The position numbers and the translations under genes were made by a program. Shown piece after piece: positions 13,045 to 22,040 of a DNA stretch of 29,126 nucleotides (the stretch's first letter is position 1; the number at the start of each line of letters is the position of its first letter). The notes under the pieces are model-generated. The model worked only from the letters and a program-made list of their open reading frames with translations. It was not told the origin of the DNA and did no database searches. This DNA is from CAZEAC01 sp964510065 (GTDB taxonomy: Bacteria > Bdellovibrionota_C > UBA2361 > CAIXSY01), in the NCBI GenBank assembly GCA_964510065.1, contig CAZEAC010000052.1, forward strand, positions 1-29,126, written 5' to 3'.

Positions 13045-14952
13045 TCACCCTTTTGACAAAATCGGAAATCGGCACCATGAACGTGGATCGACGTTGCGAT
13101 CGTCTAAATGAAACGAAGGCGCAAAACGTTCACGCTTCCACTGGCTTTGATGCCAGAGCTTTATAAACTTCTGCGCCCAGGTAGCAAGCTGATCTTTTGA
13201 GTACATACTGCCGAGACGCTCTGCGAGAATTCGCGGAAGATTTTCGACGCCGCGCCGCTCAAGCAGATAGATCTTCTCAATTTCGTTCAGCACCTTGTAG
13301 GGCATTAGATCTTTCTCGTCAGTCTGTTTTTCTGAAGGCGGCTTTAGCTCGGCCGTCGGTGCCTGCACATTCACCAGCCGCATCGGCTCAAATTTCCCAA
13401 TGTCTAACGGCCCCTCTTTTTCAAGCCATACAAGCCACTGCCGAAGGTACTCTTTATCAATCCCGGCAATCGGCGCGAGCCCACCGCTGGTATCCCCGTC
13501 CATTGTCGCATACCCCACCGAAGCTTCACTGCGGTTACTTGTGACAAGTAGCAAGGCTCCTTTTACATTCGCAAGAAACCAAACTCCCGGCGAGCGTACC
13601 CGCGCCTGAATGTTTTGTAGCGCGATATTGTCGTGCTCCCAAGAAAGCTTCCGTCCCAGAGCTGCTTCGATATGTCGACTGTACCAATCAAGCGGCTCCG
13701 AAATGTCCCACTCCAAAAACTCTGCTCCCACACTTTGCGCCACGGCCCGCGCGGCCTGCTGCGTTATCTCCGAGCTATTCTCAGTCTTCTGGTACACACA
13801 GCTTAGTAAGAGCCTCATAAACGAGGGCAGATCCGAAAGCGACTGAAGTGCACTCCAATAAGAAAGTCTTTCTTTGACGCCGTCAAAGCCAAGCTGACGC
13901 AGCGCCCGTTTCGCCATAATATGCACCAATGCTGCGATGGCAGCCGAGTCAGCACCGCCGCTCAGGGACAATACAAATCCAGCACTACGACTCTTGCGCA
14001 TATAATCAAAGAGACCAAGGGTCACCGCGCCACAAAACTCCTCTTCCTTGCTGCTGAACGGATCGGGAAGCGGCGAAACCGTCTTGGAAAAATCTTTCGG
14101 CGTTTCAAGAGTGCCTGCAAGCTCAACTTCGTCAGCTCGCGATTCTAACTTCGAATCATTCGAAAACTCGAGGTCAGCACTACAAAGCACAATCTCTTCA
14201 AAGCTAAACCGTCTCGCTTCCGATCGAATCTCGCCGTGTTGAGCAATAAGCGAACCGCCATCGTAAATTGCCCGGCCTGCTTCATTACCAACGATATTCG
14301 CCAGTACATAGCCCCCAGAAATTAGCTTCGAGCCATCACGTACAAGGTTTTTTCGAATCTCCTGCTTTCTAAACTGAAAATGGCTGGCGCTTGGATTAAG
14401 CACAAGGTGCACGTGCGCATCGGCGAAACGCCGTGCAGGACGATCCTCTACCCAGGCGTCTTCACAAATTTCAAAGGCGATACGGAGATTATCAAGGCGG
14501 AACAGGAGATCGCCAAAAGGAACCTTCACTGCACCAATTTCAAGCTCAACCCTTTTGCCGCGCGGCCACTCCGAGAACCAGCGCTTCTCATAGTGAATTC
14601 CATCATTGGCGAGATTCTGCTTGCCAACGATCCCCGCTATTTTCCCCGCATAGAGCACTGCCGCCGCATCAATACAACGCGACTCAACCCATATCGGTAG
14701 GCCCACCACCACTAGCATCGACTCTACGGCCGGCGCTATCTCTTCAAGCTTTTGCAACGCCAGCGCCGCGAGATCGCGTGAAAGAAATCGATCCTCACAG
14801 CCGTAGCCTGTAATACAAAGCTCGGGCAGCACCAAGATCTGTATCCCGCGATGTTTCGAAAGCTCGATAGCTTTTCGAATTCGCCTGACGTTCGACTCTA
14901 TATCGAGCGCAGTCTGATTAAGCGCCGCTGCGCCGACCCGTATTGCTTTCAC
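13045..14952 (-). CDS. nadE: Glutamine-dependent NAD+ synthetase
   Basis: A 635-residue enzyme that amidates nicotinic acid adenine dinucleotide to NAD+ using glutamine. The N-terminal nitrilase-type glutaminase has its triad: Glu44 (LPELCITGYG), Lys111 (GKQNL) and Cys163 (EICEDAW). The C-terminal synthetase domain has the PP-loop SLSGGADSAA (329-338), MDGDTSGGLAPI and PTAELKPP. The length fits the two-domain form, and all key residues are present, so it should be active. The start is GTG (14950-14952) with AAGG about 8 bases upstream. It diverges by 77 bp from the FrhB-like gene. Its stop codon is 15 bp from repeat copy 4. Confidence 0.95.
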   Translation of the reverse strand: MKAIRVGAAALNQTALDIESNVRRIRKAIELSKHRGIQILVLPELCITGYGCEDRFLSRDLAALALQKLEEIAPAVESMLVVVGLPIWVESRCIDAAAVLYAGKIAGIVGKQNLANDGIHYEKRWFSEWPRGKRVELEIGAVKVPFGDLLFRLDNLRIAFEICEDAWVEDRPARRFADAHVHLVLNPSASHFQFRKQEIRKNLVRDGSKLISGGYVLANIVGNEAGRAIYDGGSLIAQHGEIRSEARRFSFEEIVLCSADLEFSNDSKLESRADEVELAGTLETPKDFSKTVSPLPDPFSSKEEEFCGAVTLGLFDYMRKSRSAGFVLSLSGGADSAAIAALVHIMAKRALRQLGFDGVKERLSYWSALQSLSDLPSFMRLLLSCVYQKTENSSEITQQAARAVAQSVGAEFLEWDISEPLDWYSRHIEAALGRKLSWEHDNIALQNIQARVRSPGVWFLANVKGALLLVTSNRSEASVGYATMDGDTSGGLAPIAGIDKEYLRQWLVWLEKEGPLDIGKFEPMRLVNVQAPTAELKPPSEKQTDEKDLMPYKVLNEIEKIYLLERRGVENLPRILAERLGSMYSKDQLATWAQKFIKLWHQSQWKRERFAPSFHLDDRNVDPRSWCRFPILSKG

Positions 14953-15029
14953 CGTGTTGCCTTAAATCGGGCTCCTTCTAGCCATTACTCTGCGATTCAG
15001 CATATACTACGATCCGCATTGTTGAAAGC

Positions 15030-16592
15030 ATGGCGCTTAGTTACAGACGAGAAACACATAAAGCACAACCGTTGCGAGAACGCATGACAACCGCCGCTTT
15101 GCAAACCAATCCGCCCGCCAAATCAACGCTTCTCCGTGTGCTGCCCGAACGCAGCGCGCTGCGCGGCGAAAGTCCCTTTCTCGCTGCGCAGAGTTGGCCA
15201 ACCACCGACGCTCAACCGCGCGCACTTCGCGGACTTGCCAAGATCGTCGACGGCGGGCTGTGCCATCGCTGCGGCTCCTGTGTCGGCATCTGCCCTACCG
15301 GAGTGTTAGCAGTCGATGAAAGTGGTTACCCCACGGTGCAGAATCTTTCGAGCTGTACCGATTGCGATCTGTGCATGAAGGTGTGCCCTGGCGATGAGTT
15401 TAATTTTCATGAGCAGCACCAAGCAGTGCATGGGACACCGGGCGACGCCTTCGCCACGCATGGGCAGTTTATAGAGGGAATGATTGCGTATGCCACTGAC
15501 TCGCGGGTGCGGGAACACTCGACAAGCGGTGGGCTTGTCACGGCGCTGCTTCTCGATTTGCTGGAAAGAAAAGAGATTGATGGCGCGTTGGTAATCGTAT
15601 CCGACGAATCGACGCTCTGGAAAGGAAAACCCTTACTTGCGCGAAGCGCCGAACAGATCTTATCGGCGATGAAATCAAAGTATGCTATCTCCCCGACCAA
15701 CATCGAACTCTCTGAAATTCGAAATACACCTGGGCGCTACGCGGTAGTCGGCCTTCCCTGCCAGATTCATGGTGTGGTCAAAGCAAAGAGTCTCGATCAA
15801 CGCATTCGTGAGCGCGTCGTGTTGACGATCGGACTCTTTTGCCACGCAGCGATAGAGCATGAGGCGTTTAAAGTTATATGGGAAACTCTCGGCGACAAAA
15901 CAAAGGGCGCCACACGTTTCATTTCGCGAATCGGCAAACACCCGGGAACACCACACCTCGAGCTTGCAGATGGTTCGCTTTATCCGGTGTATTTCGGTGA
16001 CAAGAAGGGCTACCGCCCAACCTCAATTGAAATGATAAATATTCTTTACCGCCTCTACACTCCGGCACGCTGCCTCACCTGCTTCGACGCTTCGGCAGAA
16101 TTCGCCGATATCGCCGTCGGAGATCCCTGGATGGCGCCCCCTGAAAATGATGTTGATTTTTACCAGGGCTGGAGCTATTCGCTTGTGCGTTCGGAAAAGG
16201 CACTGGCGCTCTGCAAAGATCTGGAAGCGCGCGGAAAGCTTCATGCGCGCTGGCTTACTCGGCGTGAATCACTTGCCTGCAACACATTAATGTCACACGA
16301 GAAGCGCTGGCGCGCCTTTCGTGTGATAGAAACGCAAAGGCGCCAGGGAAAGTCGATTCCTGAATATCGAATGGAGACACCGCGCCATTCATTCAAACAT
16401 TTTGTAAAGACAGAGATTCATATGCTTACGCATATCTTCTGCTTTCTTCCGGCCTACCGGCGCACGGTGTTACGCTTTATCCTTTCAAATGGCGGCTATG
16501 GGCTGCTCTGGTTAAATGAGAAACGGCGTGCATTTCGCTTCTGGAGACGGGATACAAAAGAGCGGCTGCGCCGCAAGGTTCTGGGCCGATAA
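15030..16592 (+). CDS. FrhB-like iron-sulfur flavoprotein (F420 hydrogenase/dehydrogenase beta family)
   Basis: A 520-residue protein with two 4Fe-4S ferredoxin motifs (Cys78, 81, 84, 88 and Cys109, 112, 115, 119), followed by the N- and C-terminal domains of the coenzyme F420 hydrogenase/dehydrogenase beta family (EHSTSGGLVTALL; GRYAVVGLPCQIHGV; ARCLTCFDASAEFADIAVGDPW). Family members are flavin-containing reductases; in organisms without F420 they often belong to polysaccharide or other redox pathways, and the electron partner here is unknown. The first about 70 residues are extra and variable. A TATACT hexamer at 15003-15008 suggests a transcript start near 15015. ATG at 15030 is used; ATG at 15084 (MTTAALQTN) is an alternative. 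Confidence 0.8.
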   Translation: MALSYRRETHKAQPLRERMTTAALQTNPPAKSTLLRVLPERSALRGESPFLAAQSWPTTDAQPRALRGLAKIVDGGLCHRCGSCVGICPTGVLAVDESGYPTVQNLSSCTDCDLCMKVCPGDEFNFHEQHQAVHGTPGDAFATHGQFIEGMIAYATDSRVREHSTSGGLVTALLLDLLERKEIDGALVIVSDESTLWKGKPLLARSAEQILSAMKSKYAISPTNIELSEIRNTPGRYAVVGLPCQIHGVVKAKSLDQRIRERVVLTIGLFCHAAIEHEAFKVIWETLGDKTKGATRFISRIGKHPGTPHLELADGSLYPVYFGDKKGYRPTSIEMINILYRLYTPARCLTCFDASAEFADIAVGDPWMAPPENDVDFYQGWSYSLVRSEKALALCKDLEARGKLHARWLTRRESLACNTLMSHEKRWRAFRVIETQRRQGKSIPEYRMETPRHSFKHFVKTEIHMLTHIFCFLPAYRRTVLRFILSNGGYGLLWLNEKRRAFRFWRRDTKERLRRKVLGR

Positions 16593-16623
16593 CGCCGGAT
16601 GTGTGCGGCGTCATCTTCTAATG

Positions 16624-17631
16624 CTAGTCTTTTCGTTTGAACATCAAAAGTTCAGCGCCCTTCTTGGTTGAAACTGACATAAACTTCCTTTTCGGCTTTG
16701 ACGGTGCAGTCTCGACGCTCGGCTCCGGCGCTGCCTCAGCATGCGCGGGTGACTCAGCTTCATGGCGCGCGCTCACCTCGCCGGCTGAAAGCGCATGCGT
16801 CCGCGGGCTACTTGGAAAGCGCGCAGCAAGCGGCGCGAGTGTTTCTTCGGCCTTGGCAAGCCAGGTTGCCGGACTGAGCAGCCGCTGTGGTGAAAGGCTA
16901 AGCGCCGCGTCCACCGAACTTGCGATAAATCGAATAGCGCTCTCACGCTCGAAGCGATTTAACTCCTCAGATATCAGACCAGTTTCACGACGAAGTGAGG
17001 CCAGCTCCCTGTCCCGCGCTGCGCTCGCCGCGCTACTTGACGGGAAAGCATCCCTCGGTGTCATCGGCAAAATAGTTGGACCCGCTTCAGCTTCCGGCTT
17101 CGTAGTAGTTAATCTTTCTCCTGCCGAAATAGCTCGGTTTCGGCGCTCGAGAGATGCGCTGGTATCGCGCATAAGCTGGTCGATCTGCGCCTCGCGATTG
17201 CCTAAGCCCTCCAAGACCATGGAAATCGACGATAATGTTGCAGTATTGGCCTGCATTGGCGATCCCGGCGCTGGCTGGTCTAACCCTAGACTTTTTAACG
17301 CCTGCTCTGAGATCCTTGTAGCTTCGTCAAAAAATTCTCGCTCTATTTTTTCATGATCACGCTGCACAAACGTAAAGGGGGCTTTTTGATACAGCTTTAC
17401 CACGATGCTCTGCAGCAGTGTTTCGCCCTCGCGATCCATTGCGATAAACTGCTGGATTTTTTCTGGGATCAAACCACGATTTCGGAGCGATTCATATTGA
17501 AGAGTAAGTTCTCTTGTTTCACCACTGAGCGAAGTACCATTGGCCTGGCGAAACGATTCATTTTCTCCGCCACGCCTAAGACCTGCATGCTCCTGCCGCC
17601 CATTTTTTTGAATCGGATCAAATGGCGCCAT
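16624..17631 (-). CDS. Helical protein of unknown function
   Basis: A 335-residue, hydrophilic protein without signal peptide or membrane segments. It is predicted helical with charged repeats (ISEELNRFERESAIRFIASSV, RDRELASLRRETG) and a Pro/Ala/Glu-rich disordered stretch (about 275-315) before a basic tail (SKPKRKFMSVSTKKGAEL). The ATG has GAGG 8 bases upstream, which fixes the start. No family recognised. The gene is alone on the minus strand, convergent with the FrhB-like gene 31 bp away; the 236 bp upstream of it hold only promoters. Confidence 0.65.
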   Translation of the reverse strand: MAPFDPIQKNGRQEHAGLRRGGENESFRQANGTSLSGETRELTLQYESLRNRGLIPEKIQQFIAMDREGETLLQSIVVKLYQKAPFTFVQRDHEKIEREFFDEATRISEQALKSLGLDQPAPGSPMQANTATLSSISMVLEGLGNREAQIDQLMRDTSASLERRNRAISAGERLTTTKPEAEAGPTILPMTPRDAFPSSSAASAARDRELASLRRETGLISEELNRFERESAIRFIASSVDAALSLSPQRLLSPATWLAKAEETLAPLAARFPSSPRTHALSAGEVSARHEAESPAHAEAAPEPSVETAPSKPKRKFMSVSTKKGAELLMFKRKD

Positions 17632-17829
17632 TCTCTGAACCTCAAAAAACGGGCCTTTTTGCCCCTGCTAGTAGTTATGGCAAGATACGAAATCCTTGTA
17701 GCCTGGTAAGGCCTCGCAATCCCCGAAGCTATCGTCATCCCGACTTTACATAACCATACGATAACCTTCAGCAAATCAGGTTTCGCCCTGAAGCCACGTA
17801 TGCCCAAGGCAGGATTACTTAAATAATTA

Positions 17830-17868
17830 CTTACAGGACTTTCAAAATTTTTCTATGTTTTTCAGTAA
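17830..17868 (+). promoter_or_regulatory. Possible promoter of the DUF3592 operon, leaderless
   Basis: CTTACA (17830-17835), 18 bp, TATGTT (17854-17859) would start transcription at about 17866, within 2 bases of the ATG at 17868. Both hexamers match consensus at only four positions, so this is a moderate-quality promoter. No Shine-Dalgarno site is present. Confidence 0.35.
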
Positions 17869-19070
17869 TGAAAAGCTCGTCACTCAGCGGAAAAGATCGA
17901 AAAGCCACTCAAGGCGCAGGTTGCATTCGTGTCTTTGGTCTTGTTTTTGCCTTAATTGGATTGGTGGTTACATTTTTTACTGGCATCCGGCCAACTATCT
18001 CAGTGCTTCAGTCGCAATCCTGGCCTGAAGCGAGCTGTACAGTAAAAAGTAGTGAGGTAAAAACTCATTCAGGATCGGACGGCTCCACCTACAGCATCGA
18101 CATTCAGTACGGCTACATGGTTGATGGCGCACAGTACTGGGGCAGCAAATACGACCATACCAACTTCTCTTCAAGTGGGTATCAATCCAAACGCGACATC
18201 GTCGATCAATACGTCGCGGGAAGCACAATTCCTTGTTACTACGACCAAGAAGATCCGAGCCGTTCGGTAATTCGCCGAGATTTCTCCTTGGGCTATCTCG
18301 TTGGCTACATCCCGCTGGTATTTACCCTTTTCGGCCTTATTTTTTTCAAGGCGGGATCACTGGCTAAGAACAAGCTGGACACCGCACTTTCCGCGAAATC
18401 AGAACCACACTTACGTGACCCTGATGACGATATCGTGGCGCCAACGCACCCGCGCGGACGCGCGATTATGCAGAGCGAAACTTCGCCGACGGGCCGGGCT
18501 ATTGGATTGCTCATTATCGCAATATTTTGGAACGGAATTGTCTCGGTGTTTCTTTACCAGGTGTATAAAAGCTGGCTTACGGGCAGTATTGAATACTTTC
18601 TGATTATTTTCCTTCTGCCTTTTGTCGCAGTTGGCCTGGCTCTTATTGCAGGTTTTTTTCATTCGCTTATTGCCCTTCGCAATCCCCGTATTCAGCTCGA
18701 GGTACATTCGCTTCCCTGGCGCTTAGGCGACAAAGAAACAATTTCATGGAGTTTTCATGGATCAGCGACGCGCATCAAGACGCTTCGCTTTACACTTAAG
18801 GGCCAGGAGGTCGCGCGCTATCGCCAGGGCACCGACACAAAAACGGCGACCGAGACTTTTTTTAGCGCGGTTATCAAAGAAACTCGAAATTCAGTGGAGA
18901 TCCCACGGGGCTCGATGAATTTCGAACTTCCGGCAGCAAGCGTGCCCACGTTTAAGTCGGGCAACAATGAGATTGTGTGGCGTATTGAGGTAAAAGGAGA
19001 GATCGATCGAGCCCCAGATATCTCCGAGCAGTTTGCAATTGAAATCCTTCCGGCAATAGTAAAGGCATAA
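17868..19070 (+). CDS. DUF3592 membrane protein with C-terminal arrestin-like domain
   Basis: A 400-residue membrane protein. Residues about 18-38 are a transmembrane helix, followed by a DUF3592 domain (WPEASCTVKSSEV, then YSIDIQYGYMVDGAQYWGSKY and IPCYYDQEDPSRSVI) and a second helix (about 140-160). Two further helices lie near 205-265. The last about 120 residues form a beta-rich domain (RIQLEVHSLPWRLGDKETISWSF to FELPAASVPTFKSGNNEIVWRIEV) that resembles the whole of the next protein, so the two are probably homologous. It starts a three-gene operon (5-bp gap, then a 4-bp overlap). Role unknown; no catalytic residues are visible. Confidence 0.75.
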   Translation: MKSSSLSGKDRKATQGAGCIRVFGLVFALIGLVVTFFTGIRPTISVLQSQSWPEASCTVKSSEVKTHSGSDGSTYSIDIQYGYMVDGAQYWGSKYDHTNFSSSGYQSKRDIVDQYVAGSTIPCYYDQEDPSRSVIRRDFSLGYLVGYIPLVFTLFGLIFFKAGSLAKNKLDTALSAKSEPHLRDPDDDIVAPTHPRGRAIMQSETSPTGRAIGLLIIAIFWNGIVSVFLYQVYKSWLTGSIEYFLIIFLLPFVAVGLALIAGFFHSLIALRNPRIQLEVHSLPWRLGDKETISWSFHGSATRIKTLRFTLKGQEVARYRQGTDTKTATETFFSAVIKETRNSVEIPRGSMNFELPAASVPTFKSGNNEIVWRIEVKGEIDRAPDISEQFAIEILPAIVKA

Positions 19071-19075
19071 CGAAC

Positions 19076-19459
19076 ATGGCACTCCAGGGAAAGCTTGCGC
19101 TCTCATCAAAGGATCGAAAAACAGAATTTCGGCCGGGAGAGAGAATTTCAGGACAGGCGAGCTGGGCGCTTAGTGCCGCGCCAGAATCTGTTAAAATCCA
19201 TCTGCTTTGGTACACCGAAGGACGCGGCACGCAAGATGTCGAAGTCCTTGCTGCCGAAAGCGCCGCAACGCCTGGCGCCAACGGTCAAAAGGAGTTCTCC
19301 TTCACTCTCCCAGCAACTCCCTTTAGCTTCTCGGGAAAACTTATTTCGCTGCTCTGGGCAATTGAAGTTTTAGTCAATGATGGCGACCTCTCCGAGCGCT
19401 TCAATTTCACGATGTCTCCAAACGGCAAAGAGATTACGATTGGGTCGGCACCGGAATGA
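19076..19459 (+). CDS. Small arrestin-like beta-sandwich protein
   Basis: A 127-residue soluble protein, starting MALQGKLALSSKDRKTEFRPGE. It is rich in beta strands; the pattern FRPGERISGQASWAL...VKIHLLWYTEGRG and FTLPATPFSFSGKLISLLWAIEV is like the beta-sandwich of arrestin-fold proteins and parallels the C-terminal domain of the preceding DUF3592 protein. The gene starts 5 bp after that gene and its TGA overlaps the ATG of the ATPase gene (ATGA, 19456-19459), so translation is probably coupled. Probably a soluble partner or adaptor in the same complex; this is inference. Confidence 0.65.
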   Translation: MALQGKLALSSKDRKTEFRPGERISGQASWALSAAPESVKIHLLWYTEGRGTQDVEVLAAESAATPGANGQKEFSFTLPATPFSFSGKLISLLWAIEVLVNDGDLSERFNFTMSPNGKEITIGSAPE

Positions 19460-20115
19460 CTCGCGCTCGCGAAAATCCATTCTCGGCGCAAAGGACCTCA
19501 GCACTTCCGTTTCTGCATGAGCGTAGCTCTTGCGAAGAGATCATCGAAAAGCTAAGCGCATGTCACTGGCGCGGCGCGATTGTTGGGGCACACGGCGCGG
19601 GGAAAAGCACACTCCTTCGTTCTCTCTGCCTGGCGCTTGAGGCTCGCGGAATTCCAGTAGCACGCGCAAATTTACGGAGCAAAAACCCAGCTGGCAATAC
19701 CATGCAAGTAGTACAACTTCTGAAAAACATCGCACCTCGCTGCATTCTTGTGATTGATGGCGCGGAGCAGCTTCCGCGCTGGGTTTTTCACCTGCTTATT
19801 TTCAGTGCGCGCTTTTTCAAAGGTATTCTCGTGACAAGCCACCACCAGACCACACTTCCCACGCTTTTTCATTGCCGCACATCAGTGCAGCTTCTCGCAA
19901 AGGTGCTTAATCTCCTCAATACTCCTTTACCGCAGCGTGACTGCGAAGTTCTCTTCGCAAAATACCACGGCGATATTCGAGAAATACTATTTTCGCTCTA
20001 CGATAGAGAATCAAATCGCGCGATCACAGGTGAACCGAACAGCTGCTGCAGCCCAACAACTCGCGCCGCACTTTCCAAGATGCGCGAGAGCCAAGCCGAC
20101 TTCACCGCGCGATGA
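19456..20115 (+). CDS. Small P-loop ATPase, third gene of the DUF3592 operon
   Basis: A 219-residue P-loop NTPase: Walker A GAHGAGKST (44-52), Walker B CILVIDGAEQL (96-106), and LVTSHH at a sensor-like position. The opening PFSAQRTSALPFL before the P-loop and the closing FAKYHGDIREILFSLYD resemble short ATP-binding proteins I associate with Planctomycetes/Verrucomicrobia. The last about 40 residues are encoded by DNA that also encodes, antisense, the conserved C-terminus of the methyltransferase gene (19998-20115); this tail is probably an extension produced by loss of an earlier stop codon. It overlaps the previous gene by 4 bp. Role unknown. Confidence 0.75.
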   Translation: MTRARENPFSAQRTSALPFLHERSSCEEIIEKLSACHWRGAIVGAHGAGKSTLLRSLCLALEARGIPVARANLRSKNPAGNTMQVVQLLKNIAPRCILVIDGAEQLPRWVFHLLIFSARFFKGILVTSHHQTTLPTLFHCRTSVQLLAKVLNLLNTPLPQRDCEVLFAKYHGDIREILFSLYDRESNRAITGEPNSCCSPTTRAALSKMRESQADFTAR

Positions 20116-20717
20116 AGTGCCATTGGCCAGAAAAATTGTTTTCGGGCGCCACATATTTGAAAGCCGTGGCGCGCAAACTCGTCGATAATCTCACGCTCGG
20201 AGAAAAGTAGATAGGGCCGGGTGTTCGTTTCGATCTGCTTTTTTACACCAAATAGGAGCGGCGTAAGCGCATTAACGCTCGCCCGAACAGGGAAATCCAC
20301 CACGACGCTTCGCTTCGAAACACGACAAAGCTCAGCAATAAGCTGCGGCCATTTCTCACAGTGCGGTACAATTCGAAAACAGGTGACAAGGTCAAAAGTT
20401 TTTGCCTCACATGGGATCGAGAGGAGTTGACCGATACGGGTCTCAATACCGAGATGCGGCTGGCGCTCTATTTGCCGAGTTCCCTCCTCGCCACTCGCGA
20501 GTACGGTGACGCTATAGCCAGCCTTGGCAAGCGGAGCCGCGACCTGCCCATGGCCACCTCCGACATCAAGTACGCTGCGCGCGGTGCCCTGACTCAATAG
20601 CGAAAAGAGCGCATCGCGCTGGGTCTCAAGAAAGTACTCTCCCACCTCTCCGGCGAAGCGATTTGCGTACTCATCAGAGGCGGAATGGATATCGGCAGTT
20701 TCGTAATAGACGCTCAT
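19998..20717 (-). CDS. SAM-dependent methyltransferase (class I)
   Basis: A 239-residue class I methyltransferase. Motif I is VLDVGGGHGQVAAPL (about 49-63), followed by FDLVTCFRIVPHCEKWPQLIAELCRVSKRSVVVDFP, the motif IV to V region of the UbiE-like/Methyltransf_11 group. The C-terminal block LQQLFGSPVIARF is a normal end for these proteins, so its coding region must reach to 19998 and therefore overlaps the convergent ATPase gene by 118 bp. The substrate is unknown; nearby sugar and lipid genes make a small-molecule or lipid acceptor plausible. It diverges from the SGNH hydrolase gene with 85 bp between starts. Confidence 0.8.
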   Translation of the reverse strand: MSVYYETADIHSASDEYANRFAGEVGEYFLETQRDALFSLLSQGTARSVLDVGGGHGQVAAPLAKAGYSVTVLASGEEGTRQIERQPHLGIETRIGQLLSIPCEAKTFDLVTCFRIVPHCEKWPQLIAELCRVSKRSVVVDFPVRASVNALTPLLFGVKKQIETNTRPYLLFSEREIIDEFARHGFQICGARKQFFWPMALHRAVKSAWLSRILESAARVVGLQQLFGSPVIARFDSLS

Positions 20718-20802
20718 GTACTCTCACTCACTACGCTACCAGTCTCTTATAGAAACGATGCAATTTCAATCGTCACGCAATCTGTGCTAGAACCAATCCC
20801 CT

Positions 20803-21939
20803 ATGAAGGCAGCACACGATTTAGGCGCTCCGCGAGAAATTGCCAACGATCCACGTTCACGAGGAGCTCGCGAACTCCGCATGCAGGTTCCCGAAGAGCT
20901 TCGGCGCGATCATGAGAGTCCGCTCCCTATAAAAAGAAGCGCGGCATTAAATATCTTTCTGTCTTTGACTGTCTCCGGTCTCGCGCTTGTTGCTACGCTT
21001 GTGGCCATTGAAATCGGCTACCGCTTACTTCCCTCATCAGCTGGGCGCAACTGGCAAGACCGGCCACAACTGTATTTTAGCGCTGAGAAAGCCGCGACGA
21101 CACAGGATTATTTTTACTCATCACAGAAACCAGCCGGCGCATTTCGAATCGCGGTAATTGGCGATTCTTTCACCTTCGCACCATACATGCAGTTCGACGA
21201 TACCTTCTCAAAGCGCCTTGAGCGCTGGCTCAACTTGAATGAACATCAACCTAAAGTCGAAGTGCTCAATCTCGGCGTGCCGGCATATTCGACCAACCAC
21301 GAAGTGCCGGTGGTGAAGGAATCTCTCGAAGGCGGTGCCAATCTGATCATCGTTCAGATCACGCTCAACGATCCGGAGCTCAAGCCTTACACGCCGCAGC
21401 AGCTATTGCTCGACCGCAATCAGTTTGGTGATTACGAGCCCGCGGAATGGCTGCGTCACTGGAAGTCAGCAGTATTTGTGCTTTCGCGCCTTCACAATAA
21501 TTCAACTCGGAAAAACTATATAAAGAAATTTTTCGATCTTTTTGATAAACGCAGAACCTGGGAGAATTTTTCAAAAAGCTGGGCGAAAATTGCGGAGCTC
21601 GCAGAATCAAAGAAAGTTCCAGTTATCGCTGTAATTTTTCCTCTTTTTGGGCTTCCGGTCGATGATTCGTATCCCTTCTGGCCGATCCATCAAAAAATCG
21701 CACAGCTTATGAACGAGCTCAAAGTTCCGGCGCTGGATATTACTGAAGCCTATCGAAATATTCCGGTTGATCGCTTGCAGGTTTTGCCCGGGAAGGATTT
21801 TCACCCAAATGAGATCGCCCATAGAATTGCTGCCGAACAAATGTATGGCTGGCTCGCCGAAAAGCGATTAGTTCCCGAAGCGGCTTTGGCTAAGGACACC
21901 GCGGCGCAACGGATTGGGATTCGCAAAGGCGCTCTATAG
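20803..21939 (+). CDS. Membrane-anchored SGNH/GDSL hydrolase
   Basis: A 378-residue single-pass membrane protein. About 45 hydrophilic residues precede a transmembrane helix (about 47-70), after which the domain lies outside the cytoplasm. The SGNH blocks are present: GDSFTF (Ser122), the NLGVPAYSTNHE block, ITLNDPE (Asn189) and KDFHPNE (Asp332, His334), so all catalytic residues are there. Relatives esterify or deacetylate surface polysaccharides, including alginate O-acetylation proteins, so a glycan acyl-ester role is plausible. The start is ATG at 20803, with TAGAAC (20788-20793) as a weak -10 and no Shine-Dalgarno site; ATG at 20881 is an alternative. Confidence 0.8.
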   Translation: MKAAHDLGAPREIANDPRSRGARELRMQVPEELRRDHESPLPIKRSAALNIFLSLTVSGLALVATLVAIEIGYRLLPSSAGRNWQDRPQLYFSAEKAATTQDYFYSSQKPAGAFRIAVIGDSFTFAPYMQFDDTFSKRLERWLNLNEHQPKVEVLNLGVPAYSTNHEVPVVKESLEGGANLIIVQITLNDPELKPYTPQQLLLDRNQFGDYEPAEWLRHWKSAVFVLSRLHNNSTRKNYIKKFFDLFDKRRTWENFSKSWAKIAELAESKKVPVIAVIFPLFGLPVDDSYPFWPIHQKIAQLMNELKVPALDITEAYRNIPVDRLQVLPGKDFHPNEIAHRIAAEQMYGWLAEKRLVPEAALAKDTAAQRIGIRKGAL

Positions 21940-22040
21940 TGAGATTTGCGGGCTATATCTGGGGTCAGAAAACAGATACCAGGAGCCGGACTCCGATGGC
22001 AGAACGCGGGTTTCGGAAAACCGCCTACTGCTGCCAATCT

